Positions 57,983-64,000 of a DNA stretch of 64,000 nucleotides are shown here, piece by piece. Position numbers and translations under genes: made by a program. This stretch comes from an uncultured Anaerolineales bacterium (lineage in GTDB: Bacteria > Chloroflexota > Anaerolineae > Aggregatilineales > Aggregatilineaceae), in contig CAKZOB010000061.1 in NCBI GenBank assembly GCA_937135955.1, forward strand, positions 1 through 64,000, given 5' to 3'. Positions within the stretch are counted from its first letter, which is position 1; each line of letters begins with the position of its first letter. The notes beneath the pieces are model-generated. The model saw nothing but the letters and a program-made list of their open reading frames with translations. It was not told where the DNA came from and did no database searches.

Positions 57983-58780
57983 ATGCGACACAAAGGAATC
58001 CTGGTGATGCTGGTGGCGCTGGTTCTGGCGGCGTGTGGCGGTGACGGCGCACAGGATAAGCAGAACACGGGTCGGCTGGGATTGTTCGACTGGAAGCGTG
58101 ACCCACAGACGATTATAGTCCGCCTGGATAGCCGTCCGCTGGACGATAATCCGGCCTTCCTGCTCAACAGCATTCCCCCCTGTACTCTGTGGGGAGATGG
58201 GCGGGTGGTGTGGAGCACGCTCGACCAGTTCGGCTCTGAAGAGATTCTAGAAGGGCGAGCCAGCGATGCGGCCATCCGCGCCTTTCTGGAAGACATCATT
58301 GCGCGTGGATTCTATGAGTGGGAAGACGAACTGGTTTTCGCCAGCGAGACGACACCCGTGCTCGAAAGCATCACTGTATCGCTCTACGACGAAGTGCATA
58401 CCGTTCGTCGCTATAGCTACTGGCCGCAGAACAGTTATGCGCTTATCCTGGAGAAATGTCAGCAGTTGAGCGATACACCGGTGCGGGTCTTGCCGACGGC
58501 GGGCTGGGTGAGCGCCTACCGTGTTCCGCGCAACACCTCCGCGCCTACCTGGCTATGGCCCTCCAATGCGCCTTTCACCCTGTCTGAACTGGCCGATAGC
58601 CAGGAGGAACGCTGGCTGGAAGGGTCATTGGCAACGCAGGTCTGGCTGAACGCACGCGAGCGACGCGGTGACGTGCAGGTCATTGAACGGTCGGGGGACG
58701 CCTACGAGGTGGCGATCGTCGTGCCGGGCTATTCGCGCAATGCGCTGGCACCGCCTGCCGAAGTCGCCAGTGGATCATGA
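57983..58780 (+). CDS. Lipoprotein of unknown function
   Basis: A 265-residue secreted lipoprotein. Basic start RHKG, hydrophobic ILVMLVALVLAAC with lipobox LAAC (Cys19), then a polar linker (GGDGAQDKQN). The mature part has DPQTIIVRLDSRPL, PPCTLWGDGRVVWST and FYEWEDELVF, beta-rich without recognisable catalytic residues. I do not recognise a family. It has its own promoter and a terminator downstream. Its position after the VIT/VWA gene suggests a surface role only by association. Confidence 0.7.
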   Translation: MRHKGILVMLVALVLAACGGDGAQDKQNTGRLGLFDWKRDPQTIIVRLDSRPLDDNPAFLLNSIPPCTLWGDGRVVWSTLDQFGSEEILEGRASDAAIRAFLEDIIARGFYEWEDELVFASETTPVLESITVSLYDEVHTVRRYSYWPQNSYALILEKCQQLSDTPVRVLPTAGWVSAYRVPRNTSAPTWLWPSNAPFTLSELADSQEERWLEGSLATQVWLNARERRGDVQVIERSGDAYEVAIVVPGYSRNALAPPAEVASGS

Positions 58781-58806
58781 AGGTACGCGGGGCGGTCCCT
58801 GGAAAT

Positions 58807-58835
58807 GAGCGCGCAGTGGGGCGCGCTCGTGTTTT
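58807..58835 (+). terminator. Intrinsic terminator behind the lipoprotein gene
   Basis: GAGCGCGC (58807-58814) pairs perfectly with GCGCGCTC (58821-58828) with a six-base loop, followed by GTGTTTT. Confidence 0.78.
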
Positions 58836-58918
58836 CACTGACGGAAAGCACTGGGACAGTCAGCGGCAGCGCCGTACAATAGGGCCAGGTTTATTCTTGC
58901 AACACTAAAGGATTGACC

Positions 58919-59845
58919 ATGCTTCGTTCGTTGTTGCTTTATCTGTCAGAAGCTGACTGGGCCAGATCGCTGATCACCAATGTGGGGCCAGCTCACCGCG
59001 CGGCGGAACGTTTCGTGGCGGGCGAGTCGCTGGCACAGGCGCTTGAGGTAGCACGCCGTCTGAACGATGACGGCCTGGAAGTGACACTGGATCATCTGGG
59101 CGAGAAGGTTACCGATGAACAGGGCGCGCGTCATGCTACAGAAGATTACCTGACTCTGCTCGACGCAATAGCCAATAGCGGCGTGCGGGCCACCGCCTCG
59201 CTTAAGTTGACGCAGCTTGGATTGGATATTCGCGAGGGGTTGTGCCTGGAAAACATGCGCCGCATTCTGGAGCGCTCCCAGGCGACCGGCAATCACATCA
59301 CCATTGACATGGAGAGTTCGGATTACACAGAGAGTACATTGCGCATCTATCGCACGCTGCGCCAGGACTATCCCAACGTCGGGATCGTGATCCAGGCGTA
59401 TCTGTACCGCAGCGAGGACGATATACGCGCTCTGGCCCGCGAAGGGGCTTTCGTCCGTCTGTGCAAGGGCGCGTACAAAGAACCGCCCGACCGCGCTTTT
59501 CCAGACAAGGCCGACGTAGACGCTAACTTTGTGCGCCTGACCGAGCTTTTCTTCAGCGAAGGGGCCGATGTACCAGGAGCCTACCTGGGCATTGCCACGC
59601 ACGACGAGAAGATGATCGCTGCGGCCAGGAACTTCGTCCGCGCCCATCAAATACCCTACGACCGCTTCGAGTTCCAGATGCTCTATGGCATTCGCCCGCA
59701 CCTGCAAGCCCAACTGCGCGACGATGGCTACAAGGTGCGCATTTATGCCGGATACGGCACCGAATGGTATCCTTTCTTCATGCGGCGGCTGGCCGAGCGT
59801 CCGGCCAATGTGTGGTTCATCGTCCGCAATTTCTTCCGCCGTTGA
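58919..59845 (+). CDS. Proline dehydrogenase
   Basis: FAD-dependent oxidation of proline to pyrroline-5-carboxylate, 308 residues, single-domain (PutB/PRODH type). Core stretches are VTLDHLGEKVTD, SLKLTQLGLDI, ITIDMESSDYTESTLRIYRTLRQDYPNVGIVIQAYLYRS, VRLCKGAYKEP, IATHDEKMI, FEFQMLYGIRP, and the C-terminal YAGYGTEWYPFFMRRLAERPANVWFI. ATG 58919 follows AAAGGATTGACC. A TTG six bases earlier is possible but less likely. A TACAAT box at 58875 is a likely -10. The pyrroline-5-carboxylate dehydrogenase gene is not adjacent. It is followed by rfbC after 27 bases. Confidence 0.92.
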   Translation: MLRSLLLYLSEADWARSLITNVGPAHRAAERFVAGESLAQALEVARRLNDDGLEVTLDHLGEKVTDEQGARHATEDYLTLLDAIANSGVRATASLKLTQLGLDIREGLCLENMRRILERSQATGNHITIDMESSDYTESTLRIYRTLRQDYPNVGIVIQAYLYRSEDDIRALAREGAFVRLCKGAYKEPPDRAFPDKADVDANFVRLTELFFSEGADVPGAYLGIATHDEKMIAAARNFVRAHQIPYDRFEFQMLYGIRPHLQAQLRDDGYKVRIYAGYGTEWYPFFMRRLAERPANVWFIVRNFFRR

Positions 59846-59872
59846 GCAAGGCGCTGTATCTGGGAGGAAACT

Positions 59873-60442
59873 GTGCCGTTCGCGATCGAGAGTGTGCACC
59901 TGGGCGCGGTGAAGGTGATCGTGCCCACGGTCTTCGAAGATCACCGGGGTTACTTCATGGAAGCCTATCGCCGGGACCTGTTCGCCGAGATGGGCATCCC
60001 TGACGAGTTCGTGCAGGACAATCAGTCGTACTCGGTGCAGGGTGTGATCCGCGGCCTGCACTTTCAGTGGGATCCGCCGATGGGCAAACTCATGCGGGTG
60101 ACACTGGGGCGCGCTTTTCTGGTGGCGGTAGACATTCGCAAAGGCTCGCCTACGCTGGGGCAGTGGGTGGGGATCGAGGCATCAGCGGAGGATCAGCGCC
60201 AGGTCTGGGCACCAGCGGGCTTCGCGCGCGGTTTTTGCGCGCTGTCGGAGGTGGCCGTCGTGCAATACAAGTGCACGGGACTGTACAATCCCCGCGCCGA
60301 GAGCGGCATCCGCTGGGATGACCCAGACATTGGCATCGCCTGGCCGGTGAAGCAGCCGATCCTGTCCGACAAAGACGCCCGTGCACAGACGCTGGCCGAA
60401 TGGCTGGCCCGCCCGGAGTCCGACCATTTCACGTATCCCTGA
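59873..60442 (+). CDS. rfbC: dTDP-4-dehydrorhamnose 3,5-epimerase
   Basis: Cupin-fold epimerase of dTDP-rhamnose synthesis, 189 residues. It shows VKVIVPTVFEDHRGYFMEAYRRDLFAEMG, DEFVQDNQSYSVQGVIRGLHFQWDPPMGKLMRVTLGRAFLVAVDIRKGSPTLGQWVG, the catalytic His in RGLHFQ, and FARGFCALSEVAVVQYKCTGLYNPRAESGIRWDDPDIGI. All are typical. The start is GTG 59873 after GGAGGAAACT. RmlA, RmlB and RmlD genes are not in this window. It lies between proline dehydrogenase and the aldo/keto reductase with gaps of 27 and 25 bases, so it shares their transcript. Confidence 0.92.
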   Translation: MPFAIESVHLGAVKVIVPTVFEDHRGYFMEAYRRDLFAEMGIPDEFVQDNQSYSVQGVIRGLHFQWDPPMGKLMRVTLGRAFLVAVDIRKGSPTLGQWVGIEASAEDQRQVWAPAGFARGFCALSEVAVVQYKCTGLYNPRAESGIRWDDPDIGIAWPVKQPILSDKDARAQTLAEWLARPESDHFTYP

Positions 60443-60467
60443 TTCTATTCGGAGAGAGGGGCTGACG

Positions 60468-61589
60468 ATGGCGTTGAAAGGGCGCGCGACCGCCGAGGGG
60501 ACCGCTGCCTACGCGGCCCGCCTGCAGCCGCCTTGTGCGGCGGAGCACTTCCGGCAGGGCGCGGGTGGGCTGACGCTCTCTTCGCTGGGCATGGGCACGT
60601 ATCTCGGCGCGCCCGACGACGCGACCGACGAGCGCTATTTGGCGGCTGTTCAGCGCGTCCTGGCGGCTGGTGTCAATGTCATAGACACGGCGGTCAACTA
60701 CCGCCATCAGCGCAGCGAGCGGGCCTTGGGGCAGGCATTGGCCGCAGCCGTGCGCACGGGTTCGGTTCGCCGCGACGAAGTGGTGATTGCTACCAAGGGA
60801 GGCTTTGTGCCATTCGATGGCGCACCGCCTTCCGATCCGCGTCGCTGGGTCTACGAACGCTATATCGAGCCGGGGTTGGTACACCCGCACGAGTTCGTCG
60901 CCAACTACCATCACTGCCTGGCTCCCGATTTCCTGGACATGATGATCGAACAGAGTCGACATAACCTGGGGGTAGAGTGCATTGACATCTACTACCTGCA
61001 CAATCCGGAGACGCAGCGCATCAACAATTCGCACGAGACTTTCCGACAGCGGATGCGGGATGCTTTCGAAACGCTGGAGGCTGCGGTAGAGCGTGGCACA
61101 ATTGCCCGCTATGGGGTGGCGACCTGGTCGGGCTTTCGCAGCCCGCCCGATGCGCCGGACTATCTGTCGCTCACCGAACTGATGGGCCTGGCTTTCGAGG
61201 TGGCGGGCGAGGCGCATCACTTCGCTGTAGTGCAAATGCCCTACAATCTGATCATGGCCGAAGCCTATGCGCTGAGCAACCAGCAACTGGGCGAGACTTT
61301 CGCCAGCCCCATTGAAGTGGCGGCGGAACTGGGGTTGACGGTGATGACTAGCGCCTCGCTCAAGCAGGGGACGCTGGCCAGCCCCTTCATGGCCGATCTG
61401 TCACCCTATTTCCCTGGCCTGCGCACTGACGCGCAGCGCGCCCTGCAGTTTGCTCGCTCCACGCCTGGCGTCACGACGGCGCTGGTGGGCATGAGCCAGG
61501 CGGAGCATGTCGAAGAGAACCTGCTGCTGACGACGGTCCCGCCGCTGCCGCCTGAAGCGGTCGCAGCGATGTTCTCGCCGCCGATGTAA
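60468..61589 (+). CDS. Aldo/keto reductase
   Basis: An NADPH-dependent TIM-barrel oxidoreductase of 373 residues. It has TLSSLGMGTYLGAPDDATDERYLAAVQRVLAAGVNVIDTAVNYRHQRSERALGQAL (catalytic Asp and Tyr in IDTAVNYR), the catalytic Lys in VVIATKGGFV, and IDIYYLHNPETQ. The cofactor-binding end is RSTPGVTTALVGMSQAEHVEENL. The insert of about 50 residues after the Lys strand is longer than in most family members. ATG 60468 follows GGAGAGAGGGG. The frame open from 60381 overlaps rfbC. It is the last gene before a terminator. Confidence 0.9.
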   Translation: MALKGRATAEGTAAYAARLQPPCAAEHFRQGAGGLTLSSLGMGTYLGAPDDATDERYLAAVQRVLAAGVNVIDTAVNYRHQRSERALGQALAAAVRTGSVRRDEVVIATKGGFVPFDGAPPSDPRRWVYERYIEPGLVHPHEFVANYHHCLAPDFLDMMIEQSRHNLGVECIDIYYLHNPETQRINNSHETFRQRMRDAFETLEAAVERGTIARYGVATWSGFRSPPDAPDYLSLTELMGLAFEVAGEAHHFAVVQMPYNLIMAEAYALSNQQLGETFASPIEVAAELGLTVMTSASLKQGTLASPFMADLSPYFPGLRTDAQRALQFARSTPGVTTALVGMSQAEHVEENLLLTTVPPLPPEAVAAMFSPPM

Positions 61590-61592
61590 ACG

Positions 61593-61620
61593 AACGGGGC
61601 CTGCCTGGCCCCGTTGCTTT
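61593..61620 (+). terminator. Terminator behind the aldo/keto reductase gene
   Basis: AACGGGGCC (61593-61601) pairs with GGCCCCGTT (61607-61615), followed by GCTTT; a compact hairpin in the gap to the converging gene. Confidence 0.75.
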
Positions 61621-61643
61621 ACTCTTTATCCTGGCGCGGACGG

Positions 61644-62633
61644 CTACTGTTGCGCCATCAGCAACTTCATGTATTGCGCACGTTCGAATCCGAAGGGATC
61701 GATCACGTTCTGCTGACTGACCTTGCCACGGAATTCGGCGAGCGATTCGTATCCCTTTTCCTCCATCCAGCCCTGAAGCTCCAGCAGCATGGTAGAAAGA
61801 TAGGGCAGGCCGTTTTCCAGCAGCGCCGACGCCACCTGTACCACACTCGCCCCGGCCAGGATCGCCTTGACGATATCGCGCCCGCTGTGTACGCCTGTGT
61901 TCAAGGCCAGATCGAGCTTGGTGCGTCCATAGAGCAGAGCAACCCAGCGCAGCGGCACCTTCATTTCGCGGGGTGTGCTGAGCACCATATCGTTGGTCAG
62001 GGTCTCTTCATCCACGTCAATGTCTGGCTGCAAGAAGCGGTTGAAAAGCACCACGGCTTTGGCCCCGCGCTTCTCAATTTCGCGCACCACGTGCGGTGTC
62101 GAGGTGTAGTAGGGGCTGAGCTTGACGGCGACCGGGATAGATACCGCCTGCGTCACACTCTCCACGATGTCGAACAGGCGCTGTTCCAGTTCGCTGCCAG
62201 GCACGTCAGGATCGGTGGCCACCACGTAGTAGTTGATTTCCAGCCCGGCCACGCCTGTCTCCTGCAGTTGCTGAGCGTAGCTGACCCATGCGCCGGGCGA
62301 GACAGCATTGAGGCTGGCAAAGATCGGCATGTTAACTGCACGGCGGGTCTTTTCCACCCACATCAGATGTTCGCGCGGGCCGCCAGATTCAACTGGAGGA
62401 TAGAATGAGGAGTGCACTTCCGGCGAGATGTAAGCGGCTCGCTCCAGGAAGTCAGCCATGGTCATCTCGTCGTGCTGAATCTGTTCTTCGAACAGCGAAC
62501 GGATCACCAAAGCGCCTGCGCCGACCTCTTCAGCTCGTTTCACTTTGTCCACATAATTCGAGATCGAGCTGGCCGCTACGATCAAAGGGTTTTTCAGAGG
62601 AACGCCCATATAGGTTGTTGACAGGTCGGCCAT
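61644..62633 (-). CDS. Dihydroorotate dehydrogenase-like flavoprotein
   Basis: A 329-residue TIM-barrel FMN protein. It has LSTTYMGVPLKNPLIVAASSISNYVDKVKRAEEVGAGALVIRSLFEEQI at the N terminus, VNMPIFASLNAVSPGAWVSYAQQLQETGVAGLEINYYV, SIPVAVKLSPYYTS, and the C-terminal phosphate-binding GVHSGRDIVKAILAGASVVQVASALL. It belongs to the DHOD-like group without a proven role in pyrimidine synthesis, often found in anaerobes; no pyr gene is near. Two TATAGT boxes lie upstream on the minus strand (62670-62690), possibly -10 elements. Confidence 0.82.
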   Translation of the reverse strand: MADLSTTYMGVPLKNPLIVAASSISNYVDKVKRAEEVGAGALVIRSLFEEQIQHDEMTMADFLERAAYISPEVHSSFYPPVESGGPREHLMWVEKTRRAVNMPIFASLNAVSPGAWVSYAQQLQETGVAGLEINYYVVATDPDVPGSELEQRLFDIVESVTQAVSIPVAVKLSPYYTSTPHVVREIEKRGAKAVVLFNRFLQPDIDVDEETLTNDMVLSTPREMKVPLRWVALLYGRTKLDLALNTGVHSGRDIVKAILAGASVVQVASALLENGLPYLSTMLLELQGWMEEKGYESLAEFRGKVSQQNVIDPFGFERAQYMKLLMAQQ

Positions 62634-62787
62634 TTTAGCTCCTTCGCAGTAGCACGACAGTGACTATACTGCAACTATACAGGTTTTCGGCACACCACTA
62701 GCAGTGACAAATACTAGAGGCTCGGTATGACGATAGACACAAAGCGAATGACCTGATCGATCTCCAGTCTAGATACTTTTGTCGGGT

Positions 62788-62816
62788 TTGACAAATGCTG
62801 TGTCTCCTGCTAAACT
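62788..62816 (+). promoter_or_regulatory. Promoter of the copper operon
   Basis: Consensus TTGACA (62788-62793), exactly 17 bases, TAAACT (62811-62816). The predicted start near 62823 is directly before the CsoR-type palindrome. Confidence 0.75.
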
Positions 62817-62828
62817 CCAGAATGATGA

Positions 62829-62850
62829 CCCCACCCCCCATGGGGTGGGG
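62829..62850. promoter_or_regulatory. CsoR-type operator
   Basis: CCCCACCCC (62829-62837), centre CCAT, GGGGTGGGG (62842-62850): a perfect G-tract inverted repeat of the kind bound by CsoR copper sensors. It lies between the promoter and the csoR start and runs up to the ribosome site, so bound CsoR would block its own operon until copper binds. Confidence 0.75.
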
Positions 62851-62862
62851 GTGGAGGCCCCG

Positions 62863-63141
62863 ATGGACGATAGAACGCGCCAGGAAGCTATTCACCGCCT
62901 GAAAAGTGTCGCCGGGCACGTCAATGGCATCATCCGCATGCTCGAAGAGGACCGCTACTGCATTGATGTGATCAAGCAGATTCAGGCGGCGCAGACGGCG
63001 CTCGCGCGGGTCAGCGAGAGCATTCTAGAAGCACATCTGCGCACCTGCGTCACTACTGCCATTCAGGGCGATGATGTGGCAGAGCGCGAGCGCGTGTTGT
63101 CCGAGGTGATCGAGGTCTATCGCTACTCCAACAGACCCTGA
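62863..63141 (+). CDS. csoR: CsoR-family copper-sensing repressor
   Basis: An all-helical metal-sensing repressor of 92 residues. The copper ligands of CsoR are present: Cys33 (RYCIDVIKQI), His58 and Cys62 (LEAHLRTCV), in the C-x(n)-H-x3-C pattern. The start RTRQEAIHRLKSVAGHVNGIIRMLEEDRYC is typical. ATG 62863 is chosen because GGAGG lies seven bases before it; the longer frame to 62779 would run through the promoter. When copper is low it would hold the operator just upstream. It heads csoR, copper chaperone and copA. Confidence 0.93.
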   Translation: MDDRTRQEAIHRLKSVAGHVNGIIRMLEEDRYCIDVIKQIQAAQTALARVSESILEAHLRTCVTTAIQGDDVAERERVLSEVIEVYRYSNRP

Positions 63142-63180
63142 CCATGGTGTCCTGCATCGTAGTTGTGAGGAGAAATGCTC

Positions 63181-63393
63181 ATGCCTGCCAAGACCTTCGA
63201 AGTCCCCAATATTTCGTGCGGTCACTGCGTGATGACCATCAAGAACGAGGTCAGCGAGCTGACTGGCGTGCGGCGCGTGGAAGCCGACAAGGACACGCGT
63301 ATGGTCACGGTGGAATGGGACGCGCCGGCTACCTGGGAGCAGATCAAGGCGCTGTTGGTTGAAATCAATTACCCGCCCGCCGAGACGAACTGA
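63181..63393 (+). CDS. copZ: Copper chaperone (CopZ-like HMA domain)
   Basis: A 70-residue heavy-metal-associated domain with the copper site ISCGHCVMTI (CxxC) followed by LTGVRRVEADKDTRMVTVEWD. It carries Cu(I) to the export ATPase encoded next. ATG 63181 has GTGAGGAG nine bases upstream; ATG 63175 is too close to it. Only 39 bases separate it from csoR. Confidence 0.88.
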   Translation: MPAKTFEVPNISCGHCVMTIKNEVSELTGVRRVEADKDTRMVTVEWDAPATWEQIKALLVEINYPPAETN

Positions 63394-63436
63394 AGCCTTC
63401 GTAGTGTCTGTTCGGGATTGTGCACAGGGATGATCC

Positions 63437-64000
63437 ATGGCTGACAAGACACTCACGTTGCCCGTGACGGGCATGACCTGCGCCAACTGCGTGGCGACCG
63501 TCGAGCGCAATGTGCGCAAGCTGGAGGGCGTCCGCGAGGCCAACGTGAACTTCGCCAGCGAGAAGATCAGTCTGATCTACGATGACTCGCTGCTGGGCAC
63601 GGCGGATATCGTGGCGCGCATCCGCAAGGCGGGCTACGACGTGCCGGAGCAGACGCTCGATCTGGCGATCACGGGCATGGATTGCGTCAACTGCGCGGCC
63701 CATGTCGAGCGCGCCTTGCGGAAGGTTGAAGGCGTTATTGACGTGCAGGTCAACTTCGCCAGCGAACACGCCCTGGTAAGAGCTGCGCCCGGCGTTTCGT
63801 GGTCGGCGCTGGTTGCGGCAGTCGAGAGCGCGGGGTACGGCGTGGTGCAGGCTACCGGCGAGGAACCGCTCGAAGACGCCGAAGCTGCCGCCCGTCAGGC
63901 CGAGATTCGCCACAACGTGCGGCGCGTGCTGATCGGTGCGCTGTTCACCATCCCATTGTTCCTGCTGAGCATGGGCCGCGACCTGGGCGTGTTCGGTCAC
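63437..64000 (+). CDS. copA: Copper-translocating P-type ATPase, N-terminal part (cut by window end)
   Basis: From ATG 63437 the frame stays open to the last base. The 188 visible residues hold two heavy-metal-binding domains: VTGMTCANCVATVERNVRKLEG (CxxC, residues about 10-31) and ITGMDCVNCAAHVERALRKVEG (about 77-98). A soluble linker follows, and then the start of the first membrane segment (VLIGALFTIPLFLLS). This is the layout of a CopA-type Cu(I) exporter. Core motifs (CPC, DKTGT) lie beyond the window. It is the third gene of the copper operon. Confidence 0.92.
   Translation, partial: MADKTLTLPVTGMTCANCVATVERNVRKLEGVREANVNFASEKISLIYDDSLLGTADIVARIRKAGYDVPEQTLDLAITGMDCVNCAAHVERALRKVEGVIDVQVNFASEHALVRAAPGVSWSALVAAVESAGYGVVQATGEEPLEDAEAAARQAEIRHNVRRVLIGALFTIPLFLLSMGRDLGVFGH

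Noticed and set aside
61681-61694. GTTCGAATCC, resembling the T-loop of a tRNA
   Set aside because: It lies inside the DHOD-like gene, and no acceptor, D or anticodon stems surround it. No tRNA was found in the window.

Overview
The window is a high-GC, tightly packed bacterial chromosome segment with about 49 protein genes on both strands and no rRNA, tRNA, CRISPR array or insertion sequence that I can recognise. Gene content points to Chloroflexota, probably an Anaerolineae-type lineage. The signs are an argC-argB-argD-argA-argJ order, a stand-alone AmrS-type radical SAM enzyme, Pro/Thr-rich linkers on surface proteins, a pyruvate:ferredoxin oxidoreductase beside an ATP-type PEP carboxykinase, and GC-rich palindromic repeats in intergenic regions. 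This placement is inference from gene content; no marker gene was compared.

Layout. 1-6.3 kb: homoserine dehydrogenase, then the arginine biosynthesis operon argCBD-argA-argJ. The operon has a leader that looks like a complete ribosome-mediated attenuator: a short ORF with five Arg codons in six, an antiterminator overlapping that ORF's stop codon, and an intrinsic terminator just before argC. 6.3-12.7 kb: a general amino-acid ABC transporter (AapJQMP type) with an unusually long AapM, followed by a tandem universal stress protein. 12.7-18 kb, minus strand: a sugar/polyol ABC importer (binding protein and two permeases, no ATPase) with two Gfo/Idh/MocA dehydrogenases. 18.3-25.5 kb: a MoCo-sulfurase-like PLP enzyme, a membrane-anchored isoaspartyl methyltransferase, a large spermidine-synthase-like membrane protein, a class II aldolase, a small hypothetical and a REC-histidine kinase hybrid.

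25.5-31.3 kb: pckA and an aminotransferase (minus), a PfkB kinase (plus), and a UroD-family protein (minus). 31.4-36.6 kb: NAD kinase, a zinc-ribbon membrane protein, recN, the radical SAM enzyme and a small conserved protein. 36.7-42.1 kb, minus strand: an AONS/KBL-type enzyme, a STAS protein, a GlsB/YeaQ-like membrane protein, holA, a DUF6391-like protein, a sortase and a HAD hydrolase. 42.5-46 kb: nifJ. 46.2-58.8 kb: a 1957-residue alpha-2-macroglobulin, nicotinate phosphoribosyltransferase, an M28-like protein that has lost metal and catalytic residues, a VIT/VWA (inter-alpha-trypsin-inhibitor heavy-chain-like) protein and a lipoprotein. 58.9-62.6 kb: proline dehydrogenase, RmlC, an aldo/keto reductase and a DHOD-like protein. 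62.8-64 kb: a copper operon (csoR, copper chaperone, copA) cut by the window end, with a promoter and a CsoR-type operator.

The most interesting signal is the arginine leader peptide and attenuator at about 1419-1647. Other points of interest are the degenerate M28 protein, a roughly 165-bp repeat found in two divergent intergenic regions, a compact candidate structured RNA at 28621-28684, and several promoter-operator pairs visible in the sequence.
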